From assembly GCA_002329325.1 (NCBI GenBank), contig DCTX01000024.1, positions 1 to 23,357 of the forward strand: a stretch of DNA of 23,357 bases. The letters run 5' to 3'. The notes under the pieces were generated by a model, which saw only the letters and a list, made by a program, of their open reading frames with translations, ran no database searches and was not told the origin of the DNA. This document shows positions 1-8,595 of the stretch, in pieces (within the stretch, counting starts at the first letter, position 1; every line of letters begins with the position of its first letter). Both the position numbers and the translations under genes were made by a program. The DNA is from Anaerolineales bacterium UBA1429 (GTDB lineage: Bacteria; Chloroflexota; Anaerolineae; UBA1429).

Positions 1-144
1 GCACTGGGTCAGGATGCCGCCCAGCTCGTCGTTGCGCTCCAGCAGCACCACGTGCTCGGCGCCGTGCTGCTTGGCCTCGCAGGCAGCGGCCAACCCCGCC
101 GGACCCGACCCGATAACCAGGACGTCGCAGGTGAGTTGTTTCAT
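1..144 (-). CDS. FAD-dependent oxidoreductase, GlpB-like (N-terminal 48 residues, cut by window edge)
   Basis: Only the first 48 codons are present; the gene runs off the left end of the window. The visible protein opens with a dinucleotide-binding Rossmann motif, GSGPAG at residues 12-17, followed by an acidic strand end (LLERNDELGG) typical of FAD/NAD oxidoreductases. Its ATG (142-144) overlaps the stop of the upstream FAD dehydrogenase as ATGA, and a very strong ribosome site (AAGGAGG at 152-158, 7 nt spacing) lies inside that gene, so the two are translationally coupled. In many anaerobes and thermophiles a second FAD oxidoreductase follows a GlpA-like dehydrogenase in glycerol operons, often with a DUF1667 protein next. 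The role as electron acceptor partner for glycerol-3-phosphate oxidation is inferred from that context. The truncated length prevents a firmer family call. Confidence 0.8.
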   Translation of the reverse strand, partial: MKQLTCDVLVIGSGPAGLAAACEAKQHGAEHVVLLERNDELGGILTQC

Positions 145-1586
145 CCTGCCACCTCCTTGGTGGGCCGCGCCAGCATAAAGGAGGCGCCGCCCCGCTTGGT
201 CAGCTCCAGGGGCGAGATGCCGTATTCGCGAGCCATAATCTCCAGCACCAGGGGGGTATCGAAGGCGCCCTGGCAGCGTCCCGTGCCGATGCGGGTGCGG
301 CGCTTGAGGGCGTCATAGGTGCGGGCCGGGATGGGGCCGTGACAGGCCGCCACGATCTCGCCCTCGGTGACCGTCTCGCAGCGACAGATCACACGGCCAT
401 AGCGCTCGTCCGCGGCGATCAGGGCCTCTTGCTCCTCGCGAGAGAGGTGCGAGAACCGCGGGATGCCGCGGCGGATCGGGTTATAGTCGGGGCGCCGGTC
501 CAGGGGCAACCCCGCCTCGCCCAGCATGGAGACCACGTGCTCCGCCAGGGCGGGCGACGCGGTGAGGCCCGGCGACTCGATCCCGGCCAACACCAGCAGG
601 CCCTTGGGCTGGTCGGGGATCTCGATCACAAAGTCGCCGGTGCTGCCCGCGGCCCGCAACCCGGTGAAGGAGCGGATGATCCAGCGCGGGCTGAGGTTGG
701 GCATCAGCCGCAGGGCGCCGGTCATGACCTCGTTGAGGCCCTCGGCGGTGGTGCTCAGGTTCTCCTTGTCCCCTATGTCCTCAGCGGTGGGCCCCAACAT
801 CACGTTGCCGTGGATGGTGGGCGTCACCAGGATGCCCTTGCTGACGGGCGTGGGGCAGGGAAAGAGCACGTTGCGCACCTCTGCCCGGGCCTCGCGATCC
901 AGCACGAAATACTCGCCCTTGCGGGGCGTGATGGTGAACCCCTCCAGCCCGGCGGCGCGCATCAGGTCGTCGGCCCAGAGGCCGGCGGCGATGACCACCC
1001 ACCGGCTGCGGAACGGCCCGCGGTTGGTGCGCACGCCGGCGATGTCGCCGTTCACCCGGAGAAAGCCGTGCACCTCGGTCTCCAACAGCAGGTGCACGCC
1101 GTTCTCCACGGCGTTCTCGGCGGCGGCATAGCAGAGGGCAAAGGGGTCGACGATGCCGCCGGTGGGGGCAAACAGCGCGCCCACGGTCTGCTCGGTGAGC
1201 CCCGGCTCGCGGCGGCGCATCTCCTCCCCGGAGATCAGCTCCAGCCCGGGGACGCCGTTCTCCTTCCCGCGCTGGTAGAGGCTCTGCAGGGTGGCGCGGT
1301 CCTCTTCGCCGACGCCCACCACATAGGTGCCGCACCGATCGAACTCGACATCCAGCTCGCCGCACACCGTCTCGAACAGGGCGTTGCCCGCCAGGTTGAA
1401 GCGGGCCTTGTTGGTGCCGGGCTTGGCGTCGTAGCCGGCATGCACGATGGCCGTGTTGGCCTTGGTGGTGCCTTCGCCCACGTCGGCAGCCTTGTCCAGC
1501 AGCAGGACTTGCAGGCGGTAACGCGAGAGGGCGCGGGCGATGTGGGCGCCGACGACGCCCGCGCCGATGATGATCACGTCATACAT
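141..1586 (-). CDS. glpA: FAD-dependent glycerol-3-phosphate dehydrogenase, GlpA-like, with C-terminal BFD-type domain
   Basis: 481 residues. It should oxidise sn-glycerol-3-phosphate to dihydroxyacetone phosphate. The N-terminus carries the FAD Rossmann motif GAGVVG (residues 8-13), followed by a DAO-type fold. The last 85 residues form a BFD-like [2Fe-2S] domain with C401-x-C403 and a GRCQG motif at C438. In the family the motif usually reads CQGxxC, but here the fourth position is Asp443 (GAT), so one expected iron-sulfur ligand is missing; Cys415 is an extra cysteine in the domain. The gene lies 3 bp after glpK and overlaps the next FAD oxidoreductase by 4 bp (ATGA), so all are one operon. 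The upstream ribosome site is weak, suggesting coupling to glpK translation. The substrate assignment rests on glpK adjacency and the DAO plus BFD architecture; an L-2-hydroxyglutarate-oxidase-like activity is the main alternative. Confidence 0.88.
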   Translation of the reverse strand: MYDVIIIGAGVVGAHIARALSRYRLQVLLLDKAADVGEGTTKANTAIVHAGYDAKPGTNKARFNLAGNALFETVCGELDVEFDRCGTYVVGVGEEDRATLQSLYQRGKENGVPGLELISGEEMRRREPGLTEQTVGALFAPTGGIVDPFALCYAAAENAVENGVHLLLETEVHGFLRVNGDIAGVRTNRGPFRSRWVVIAAGLWADDLMRAAGLEGFTITPRKGEYFVLDREARAEVRNVLFPCPTPVSKGILVTPTIHGNVMLGPTAEDIGDKENLSTTAEGLNEVMTGALRLMPNLSPRWIIRSFTGLRAAGSTGDFVIEIPDQPKGLLVLAGIESPGLTASPALAEHVVSMLGEAGLPLDRRPDYNPIRRGIPRFSHLSREEQEALIAADERYGRVICRCETVTEGEIVAACHGPIPARTYDALKRRTRIGTGRCQGAFDTPLVLEIMAREYGISPLELTKRGGASFMLARPTKEVAG

Positions 1587-1589
1587 GCG

Positions 1590-3110
1590 CTAGTGTGCCT
1601 CTTCTTCCAGCCAGCCCTGGGCGCGGGCCACGGCCCTCTTCCAGCCCGCATAGCCCTCGGCCCGGCGAGGTTCGTCCCAGGTGGGCGCGAACTCGCGCTG
1701 CACCTGCCAGTTGCGCTTGAGGTCGTCCAGCCCGCTCCAGAAGTCGGTGGCCAGCCCGGCCATGTAGGCCGAGCCCAGGGCCGTGGTCTCCCCCACCGTG
1801 GGCCGGATGACGGTCTTGTTGAGGATATCGGCCTGGAGCTGCATGAGCAGGTTGTTGGCGGTGGCGCCGCCATCCACCTTGAGGGCGCGCAGCTCGATGC
1901 CCGCGTCGGCCTCCATCGCCTCCAGCACCTCGCGAGAGCGGTAGCAGATCGCCTCCAGCGTGGCCCGCACCAGGTGGGCCTTGGTGGCGTAGCGGGTGAG
2001 CCCCAGGATCGCCCCCCGGGCGTACATATCCCAATAGGGGGCATAGAGCCCGGAGAAGGCCGGCACAAAGTAGACGCCGCCGTTATCGGCGACGCTGGCG
2101 GCCACCGCCTCCGTCTCGGCGGCGGATTGCACGATGCCCAGGTTGTCGCGCAGCCACTGGACGGCGGCGCCTGTGACGGCGATGGAGCCCTCCAGGGCAT
2201 AGGCGCGGACACCGCTATCCAGGCCGTAGGCCACGGTGCTGAGCAGGCCGCTCTGGGAGGGCACCGGCCTATCGCCGGTGTGCATCAGCAGAAAGGAGCC
2301 GGTGCCATAGGTGTTCTTGGCCTCGCCAGGGGTCAGGCAGGTCTGGCCCACCAGGGCGCCCTGCTGATCGCCCAGGCAGCCGCACACGGGCAGGCTCTCG
2401 CCAAAGAGCGCCTTGGGCGTGGCGCCATAGGTGCGGCTATCGCTGGAGGGGCGAATCTCGGGCAGCATCTGGGCCGGGACGCCCAGGATGTCCAGCAACT
2501 CGGGATCCCACTGGCATGTGCGCAGGTCCATGAGCATGGTGCGCGAGGCGTTGGTCACATCGGTGACGTGGGCGCCGCCCTGCACCCCGCCCGTCAGGTT
2601 CCAGATCAGCCAGGAGTCAATCGTGCCAAAGAGGGCGTCGCCGCTCTCGGCAGCGGCCCGCAGGCCGGGCACGTTCTCCAGCAGCCACTTGAGCTTGGGC
2701 CCGGAGAAGTAGGCCGAGATGACCAGGCCGGTGCGCTCGCGCAACAGCGGCTCCAGGCCGTCATCCTGCAGTTGCTGACAGATGGCCTGGGTGCGCATGC
2801 ACTGCCACACCACGGCGTTGTGATAGGGGCGGCCCGTGTGACGGTTCCAGACCACGGTGGTCTCGCGTTGGTTCGTGATGCCCAGCCCCACCAGCTCCTC
2901 GGGGCCGACGCCCGCCTGGGCCAGCGCCCCGTGCACCACCTCCTGGGTGGCGTGCCAGATCTCCAGTGGATCGTGCTCCACCCAGCCCGGGCGCGGCAGG
3001 ATCTGCTCGTGCTCCTTGTAGTGGCGGCCCACATCCAGACCCTGGTGATCGAACAGCATGCAGCGGGTGCCTGTGGTGCCCTGGTCAATGGCCGCGACGT
3101 AACGCTTCAT
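1590..3110 (-). CDS. glpK: Glycerol kinase
   Basis: 506 residues, the usual length for FGGY-family glycerol kinases. It phosphorylates glycerol with ATP to sn-glycerol-3-phosphate in the cytosol. The N-terminal phosphate-binding motif DQGTTGTR is at residues 9-16. Further hallmarks are GCLGDQQGALVGQ, the YALEGSIAVTGAAVQWLRD segment and the C-terminal VDGGATANN adenosine-binding motif. The start ATG (3108-3110) is preceded by GGGAGGAG close upstream. The gap to the upstream dehydrogenase is only 31 bp and holds no promoter I can see, so glpK is probably transcribed from the promoter at 4206-4234. Its product feeds the GlpA-like dehydrogenase encoded 3 bp downstream. Confidence 0.97.
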   Translation of the reverse strand: MKRYVAAIDQGTTGTRCMLFDHQGLDVGRHYKEHEQILPRPGWVEHDPLEIWHATQEVVHGALAQAGVGPEELVGLGITNQRETTVVWNRHTGRPYHNAVVWQCMRTQAICQQLQDDGLEPLLRERTGLVISAYFSGPKLKWLLENVPGLRAAAESGDALFGTIDSWLIWNLTGGVQGGAHVTDVTNASRTMLMDLRTCQWDPELLDILGVPAQMLPEIRPSSDSRTYGATPKALFGESLPVCGCLGDQQGALVGQTCLTPGEAKNTYGTGSFLLMHTGDRPVPSQSGLLSTVAYGLDSGVRAYALEGSIAVTGAAVQWLRDNLGIVQSAAETEAVAASVADNGGVYFVPAFSGLYAPYWDMYARGAILGLTRYATKAHLVRATLEAICYRSREVLEAMEADAGIELRALKVDGGATANNLLMQLQADILNKTVIRPTVGETTALGSAYMAGLATDFWSGLDDLKRNWQVQREFAPTWDEPRRAEGYAGWKRAVARAQGWLEEEAH

Positions 3111-3141
3111 CGGCTCCTCCCCTAGGGTAGCGTTTTTGTGT

Positions 3142-4152
3142 TTACGGGATCAGGATGATCTTGGCGCACTGGTGGGTGGCCGAGAGCTCCAGCGCCTGCT
3201 GGACCTGATCCAGCGGGAAGGTATGGCTGATCAGCTTGCTGATGACCGGCGAGTTCTGGATCACCTGCATCACCTGGGGGAACAGGCGCAGGTTATAGTG
3301 CCAGGAGCCATGCAAGGTCAGGCCCTTGCGGATCATATCGGGGCTGATCTTGATGGCCAGCTCCTCATAGCACTCGCCCACAAAGGCGACTTGGCCGCGG
3401 CGGCGCGTGGCGTCGATGCAAAAGCGCTGAGCGGCCACCACGCCGGAGCAATCCAGCGCCTTGTCCACCCCCAGGCCGCCGGTGAGATCCATGATGTGCG
3501 CCAGGTTGTCCGGGTCGGCCGGATCCAGCACCACGTCGGCACCCAGCTCGCGGGCCTTGTTGGCGCGGTAGGGGATCGATTCGACCACGACGACCCGCGC
3601 GCCCCGGTACTTGCCGTTCACCACGCCCCCCAGGCCCACAGGGCCCATGCCGGTGATGAGCAGCGTATCAAAGGCATCCACGCCCATGCGGTCCATGGCG
3701 CCAAAGGTGGGGCCGATGCCGCAGAGCGCCAGAGAGCCCAGTTCGAAGGAGACGCCGTCGGGGATGCGCGGCAGCAGCCAATCGGGCTTGAGCAGGTACT
3801 CGTTGTAGGTGGCGCGCCCCTCGGATGTGCCCGCATAGGCCTCGTAATCGTGGCCATGCTGGCAATGGATGTAATCGCCGCTAACGCACAGGGCGCACAC
3901 GCCGCACGGGTAAAAGGGCATGACGGCTACCCGGTCGCCCACGGCCACCCTCCCCGGCTGGGCGACCTCGACGACGACGCCGGCCGCCTCGTGGCCCAGG
4001 TGCTGGCTGGGCGTCCCCGCCAGGAACCCCTTGTACTCGGTGCACATGGGGATGGCCTTGACCTCGACCAAAGCCCAATCGCCCACGGCGCGGGGCGCGG
4101 GCACCTGCACGATCTCGGCCTTGCGTTGGCCCGTGATGACGACCTTCTTCAT
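3142..4152 (-). CDS. Zinc-dependent medium-chain alcohol dehydrogenase family protein
   Basis: 336 residues from the ATG at 4150-4152, chosen because GGGAGGAACG sits directly upstream; an in-frame ATG 33 nt earlier has no such site. This is a classic MDR/zinc ADH: catalytic zinc ligands Cys37, His54-Glu55 and Cys144, structural zinc cysteines 83, 86, 89 and 97, and the NAD(P) motif GMGPVG at 168-173. It is the promoter-proximal gene of the glycerol operon, 31 bp before glpK. It presumably oxidises or reduces a small polyol or keto-sugar related to glycerol, but the substrate cannot be read from the sequence; L-threonine or sorbitol dehydrogenase-like activity is equally possible. Confidence 0.9.
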   Translation of the reverse strand: MKKVVITGQRKAEIVQVPAPRAVGDWALVEVKAIPMCTEYKGFLAGTPSQHLGHEAAGVVVEVAQPGRVAVGDRVAVMPFYPCGVCALCVSGDYIHCQHGHDYEAYAGTSEGRATYNEYLLKPDWLLPRIPDGVSFELGSLALCGIGPTFGAMDRMGVDAFDTLLITGMGPVGLGGVVNGKYRGARVVVVESIPYRANKARELGADVVLDPADPDNLAHIMDLTGGLGVDKALDCSGVVAAQRFCIDATRRRGQVAFVGECYEELAIKISPDMIRKGLTLHGSWHYNLRLFPQVMQVIQNSPVISKLISHTFPLDQVQQALELSATHQCAKIILIP

Positions 4153-4205
4153 CGTTCCTCCCAGCAATTGCATCGGGCGTGCCATGCGGTAGCGCAGCGC
4201 GCCCT

Positions 4206-4234
4206 ATGGTACGGTGCCGGCCCCGGGCTGTCAA
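4206..4234 (-). promoter_or_regulatory. Promoter of the dehydrogenase-glpK-glpA operon
   Basis: On the minus strand a perfect TTGACA (4229-4234) and TACCAT (4206-4211) are separated by exactly 17 bp, about 53 bp before the dehydrogenase start. It is the only convincing promoter before the four-gene glycerol unit. No clear operator palindrome overlaps it. Confidence 0.65.
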
Positions 4235-4257
4235 AGAAACGCGCCAGGGTCCGGCAA

Positions 4258-5063
4258 CTAGGGCAGCAAGAGCGTCAGAGCGTAGGGCACCAGGGCGAGC
4301 AGGGCCAGGGCCGGGTGGCCGCGGCGCTCGGCGAGCTGGCTATCCCAGCGAAAGAGCAGCATGGCCAGGCCCAGGGCCGTCACGCCGCCCACCGTCAGGG
4401 CCAACACCGAGGCCAGGGCGTTCCCGCCCACGGGCCACCCGTAGGCAAAGGCAGTGTAGGCGCGCATGGCGTGGGTGGCGGGCAGAAGCGCGGCGGCGCG
4501 GGCCAGCCCGCTGGGCAGCAGGGCCAGGGGCACCATCATGCCGCTTAACATCATGGAGGGCAAGTAGATCAGTTGCGACCAGAGCACTGTGACCTGCGAG
4601 TTCGACGAGATGACGCCGATCAATGCCCCCAGCCCCGAGCAGGCCAGGGCCATCAGCAGGGTGATGGCCCAGAAACTAACCCAATCCACCGGCAGGGGCG
4701 CCCCGAACAAGGGCTTGGCGGTGACGGCGATGATGGCCGAGACGATCAAGCCGTGAAAAAGGGTCGTGGCGGCGGGGATGGTCAGGATCGCCAGTGAGGG
4801 CACGCCGTTGATGCGATAGCTGCGAAAGATGCCGCTATCGCGCGCCTCCACCAGCGGGCTGGGCAGACCCAGGATCGCCGCCGAGAGCACAGTGAATACC
4901 ACCATCGCCGGCAGCATCGTCTCCTGGAACATGGGGTTGATGTTGACCATCAGGAGCCCCATCATGGCATAGAACCCCAAGGGAAACAGGTAGTTGAGCA
5001 GTAGCCGGTCCTTGTTGCGCAGGCCGGTGCGGAACTCGAATAGAAAGTGCTGCACAAGGGCCG

Positions 5064-5067
<4 letters not shown>
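4258..5067 (-). CDS. ABC-2 type transporter permease
   Basis: 269 residues from the ATG at 5065-5067, which overlaps the ATPase stop as ATGA. The reading frame stays open further upstream, but that stretch lies inside the ATPase gene in another frame and has no membrane character. The protein starts with a short cytoplasmic segment (FEFRTGLRNKDRLLLNYLFPLGFYAMMG), then has about six hydrophobic segments with the SGMMVPLALLP and LPATHAMRAYTAFAYG stretches typical of ABC-2 permeases. It would form the membrane channel of a drug, lipid or polysaccharide exporter with the upstream ATPase. The substrate is unknown. Confidence 0.9.
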
Positions 5068-5978
<911 letters not shown>

Positions 5979-6041
5979 GGGTCTCTCCCTCAGGACGTGC
6001 TCTTGCTAGGCAATCTCGCGCCGCAGCGCCAGCTCTGTGCG

Positions 6042-6055
6042 CTATCCTAGGATAG
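6042..6055. promoter_or_regulatory. 14-bp perfect palindrome over the ABC operon -10 box (candidate operator)
   Basis: CTATCCTAGGATAG is its own reverse complement and covers the whole -10 hexamer of the ABC operon promoter. A perfect palindrome of this length in this place is what a dimeric repressor site would look like. No regulator gene is adjacent. Confidence 0.45.
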
Positions 6056-6072
6056 GGGCGGCCCCTTGTCAA
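6044..6072 (-). promoter_or_regulatory. Promoter of the ABC transporter operon
   Basis: On the minus strand TTGACA (6067-6072) and TAGGAT (6044-6049) are spaced by 17 bp, about 65 bp before the ATPase start. The -35 box is perfect and the -10 matches four of six positions. Confidence 0.65.
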
Positions 6073-6130
6073 AGGGCCGGGCCACGGGGCGGTCGCCTGG
6101 CCGCGAGCAGGCGCGTGTCATGAGCGCCCG

Positions 6131-6159
6131 TGGCGCCCGGATCCATGCGCATCTATAAT
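6131..6159 (+). promoter_or_regulatory. Possible promoter of the URO-D-like gene
   Basis: A perfect TATAAT lies at 6154-6159, 60 bp before the chosen start. The matching -35 (TGGCGC at 6131-6136, 17-bp spacing) is poor, so only the -10 is convincing. The 5979-6219 interval is the divergent control region shared with the ABC operon and holds no gene. Confidence 0.4.
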
Positions 6160-6219
6160 ACGCGTCGTCGGCAGGTGGCGGCAGGTGCGAACAGGGAGAA
6201 CAAGCCCAGGAGGCGGCCC

Positions 6220-7347
6220 ATGCAGCTAGCGTACAAGGCGGATTGGGAGCGGGCCCAGCAACGGCTGGCGGCCTGGTGGCAAGGCGAGGTGCTGGATCGC
6301 GCGGTCATCCTGGTGCGCGCGCCCCGCACCGGCCAGGAGGCCGAGTACACCCGCCTGACTTCCGAGAACCCCCAGCTCTCCCAAGAGGAGATCGTCGGCT
6401 GGTTCACCGACCCAGACCAGGTGATCCCCCGGCTGGAGCGCCTGGTCGAGTGCACCTACTGGGGCGGCGAGGCCCTGCCCGTGGTCTTTCCGGTGGCCAC
6501 CCGCATGGTGGCCCTGCTGGCGGCCTTTGTCGGGTGCCCCTACACCCTCCACGCCCCCAGCCACACCGGTTGGGCCCACCCCATCATAGACGACTGGAAC
6601 GCCCGCCAGCCCTTGTGCTTTGATCCGAACAACGCCTGGTGGCAGACGGCCCGCCGGTTGCTGGATGCCGGCGCCCGCCGCGCCCCGGGGCGCTTTTACG
6701 TAGGCCTGCCGGACCTCAACGGCCCCACCGAGATCCTCTCGCGGTTGCGCGATCCCCAGCGCCTGGCGATTGACCTGATCGAGCAGCCCGATGCGGTGAT
6801 CGCTGCCCTGAACGAGGTGAACGAGGCCTGGCTGCGCTACTTTCAGGCGTGCTGCGGCGCCATCCATCAGTGGGTGGGCGGCTACTTTACCTGGATGGGG
6901 ATCTGGTCCGATCGGCCCCAGGCGGACCTGCAGAGCGACGTCTCCTGCCTGCTTTCGCCCAAGATGTTCGAGTCGCTGCTCCTGCCCGCCATCGAGCAGC
7001 AGACCCATTGGGTCGAGCGCACCATCTACCACCTAGATGGCCCCGACGCCGTGCGCCATCTGGAGCTGCTGCTCGACCTGCCCGCGCTGGATGGGATCCA
7101 GTGGGTGCCGGGGGCCGGCGCGCCGCCCATGAGCGCCTGGATCCGCCTGTTGCGCCGCATCCAGGCCCGCGGCAAGCGGCTGGTGCTCTATTGCGAGGCC
7201 GAGGAGGTGGAGACCTTGCTGGCCCACCTGGAGCCGGAGGGATTGTTGCTGCAGACCCAGTGCGCCACCCAGGAGCAGGCCGAGGAGCTGATCCGCCAGG
7301 TGGGCCGCTGGAGCGCGCCCAGGCAGTGGTTGATTCCCGCCTGGTGA
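6220..7347 (+). CDS. Uroporphyrinogen decarboxylase (URO-D)-like protein, probable corrinoid-type methyltransferase relative
   Basis: 375 residues from ATG 6220, preceded by AGGAGG at 6208-6213 with 6 nt spacing; the frame is open further upstream, but that part overlaps the likely promoter. The sequence resembles the URO-D/MtaA superfamily group found as stand-alone genes in Chloroflexota and related bacteria: an N-terminal WERAQQRLAAWW segment, the YHLDGPDA motif (His271, Asp273), GIQWVPGAG, and a final barrel strand with LVLYCEAEEVETLL. True HemE proteins use conserved Arg and Asp residues at the N-terminus that I do not see here, so haem synthesis is unlikely. In related families this fold moves methyl groups to or from corrinoid proteins. 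No corrinoid protein or partner methyltransferase is encoded nearby, so the substrate is open. It converges with the BaiN-like gene across 16 bp. Confidence 0.75.
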   Translation: MQLAYKADWERAQQRLAAWWQGEVLDRAVILVRAPRTGQEAEYTRLTSENPQLSQEEIVGWFTDPDQVIPRLERLVECTYWGGEALPVVFPVATRMVALLAAFVGCPYTLHAPSHTGWAHPIIDDWNARQPLCFDPNNAWWQTARRLLDAGARRAPGRFYVGLPDLNGPTEILSRLRDPQRLAIDLIEQPDAVIAALNEVNEAWLRYFQACCGAIHQWVGGYFTWMGIWSDRPQADLQSDVSCLLSPKMFESLLLPAIEQQTHWVERTIYHLDGPDAVRHLELLLDLPALDGIQWVPGAGAPPMSAWIRLLRRIQARGKRLVLYCEAEEVETLLAHLEPEGLLLQTQCATQEQAEELIRQVGRWSAPRQWLIPAW

Positions 7348-7363
7348 GGACCGCGGCGCGGCG

Positions 7364-8584
7364 CTACGTGCCGGCCGCGGCGGCCCGGCCCGCCAGCATC
7401 CCCGTGGCCCAGGCGAACTGCAGGTTGTAGCCGCCGCACGGCCCCATGACGTTCAGAGTCTCCCCCGCCAGGTGCACGCCGGGCGCCCGGCGCGATTCCA
7501 GCGTGTCCGGCGCCACCTCGGCCAGGGGCACGCCGCCCGTGGAAAGTTGGGCGAACTGAAAGCCCCGCACCCCCGTGACGCGCAACTCCACCCTACCCAG
7601 GAGCGTCATGAGGCGTTCTATCTCGGCATCGCTGGCCTGGGCCAACGTCCGTTCGGCCGGGATGCCCGCCAGGGCCAGCATCACCGGCGGCGCTTTGGCG
7701 GGCAGCACGGCCCCCAGGGCCACACCCAGGGGCCAGGCCTGGCCCCGCAGGCGCTCCAGCAGGTCCAGCAACGCCTGCCGGTGCAGCGCCAGCAGATCCA
7801 GACGGGCCGTGAGCGGTTCATCGGCGTGGGTGCTGACGAGGTAGCTCAGGTCCATGGCGGCTGGCCCGCTCAGCCCCGTCTGGGTGAACAGCACATTGCC
7901 GAGGGTGCGCCCCAGCAGCTCCTCGCCCGAGTACAGGGCCAGCCCCGCATCCAGCCGCACGCCCTGCAGCTTGTGCAGAGGGCGCATGTCGCAATCTATG
8001 GCCGTGAGGGCGGGCAGCACCGGCAGGATCGTGTGGCCCAGCCGCGCCAGCACATCCAGGAAGCGCCCTTTGGAGCCCAGGGCGGGGTGCGCCTTGCCCC
8101 CGGTGGCCACCACCACGCGGTCCACGCGCTCCCTCTGCCCGCCTGTCACCAGCTCCAGCCCGCGGGCGCGGGGCACCAGGTCGCTGACCAAGGTTTGGAG
8201 ATGCACCCGTACCCCTGCCAGCGCCAGGGCCGCCGCCAGGGCATCGGCGACGGTGGCCGCCGAATCCGAGAGGGGATAACACCAACCGTCGGCGGTGGCA
8301 TAGGTGGGGATGCCCAGCTCCGCCAGCCTCTGCAGGACCTGTCCGGGGCCGCAGCGCTCGAGGATGAGGCCCAGGGCGGCGGGATCATCGGTGGCATAGC
8401 GGGCCGCCGCGGCCTGGGTGTTGCTGATGTTGCAGCGACCGTTGCCGGTCACCAGCAGCTTGCGCCCCACCATGGGGTTGGTGTCAAAGAGCAGCACCCG
8501 GGCGCCCTGCCCGGCCGCCTCCAGGGCCGCCATGATACCCGCCGGCCCGGCGCCGATCACCCCCACCCGTGGCCCAGATGTCAT
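7364..8584 (-). CDS. NAD(P)/FAD-dependent oxidoreductase, HI0933/BaiN family
   Basis: 406 residues, the usual size of this family. FAD is bound through GAGPAG (residues 11-16). The hallmark GRKLLVTGNGRCNISN follows at about residues 40-55, and the C-terminal GETLNVMGPCGGYNLQFAWATG closes the FAD site. Family members are variously annotated as aminoacetone oxidase-like or BaiN-like flavoproteins and the physiological substrate is usually unknown. The gene starts 11 bp after the MFS transporter stop with only a weak ribosome site, so it is probably translated by coupling within a two-gene operon. Co-transcription with a transporter hints that it may act on the transported compound; that is inference. 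Confidence 0.88.
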   Translation of the reverse strand: MTSGPRVGVIGAGPAGIMAALEAAGQGARVLLFDTNPMVGRKLLVTGNGRCNISNTQAAAARYATDDPAALGLILERCGPGQVLQRLAELGIPTYATADGWCYPLSDSAATVADALAAALALAGVRVHLQTLVSDLVPRARGLELVTGGQRERVDRVVVATGGKAHPALGSKGRFLDVLARLGHTILPVLPALTAIDCDMRPLHKLQGVRLDAGLALYSGEELLGRTLGNVLFTQTGLSGPAAMDLSYLVSTHADEPLTARLDLLALHRQALLDLLERLRGQAWPLGVALGAVLPAKAPPVMLALAGIPAERTLAQASDAEIERLMTLLGRVELRVTGVRGFQFAQLSTGGVPLAEVAPDTLESRRAPGVHLAGETLNVMGPCGGYNLQFAWATGMLAGRAAAAGT

Positions 8585-8595
8585 GGGGCGCGCCC

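Noticed and set aside
339..3125. Very long open frame (928 codons) on the plus strand opposite glpA and glpK
   Set aside because: It is antisense to two clearly recognisable genes, has low-complexity Gly/His/Gln/Ala composition, and reflects third-position GC bias.
3136..4548. 470-codon plus-strand open frame opposite the zinc dehydrogenase
   Set aside because: It is an antisense shadow of the zinc-ligand-complete dehydrogenase and has no ribosome site or domain.
7348..7363. Two convergent gene pairs each separated by exactly 16 bp (also 11578-11593)
   Set aside because: The two gap sequences are unrelated; equal length is probably chance.
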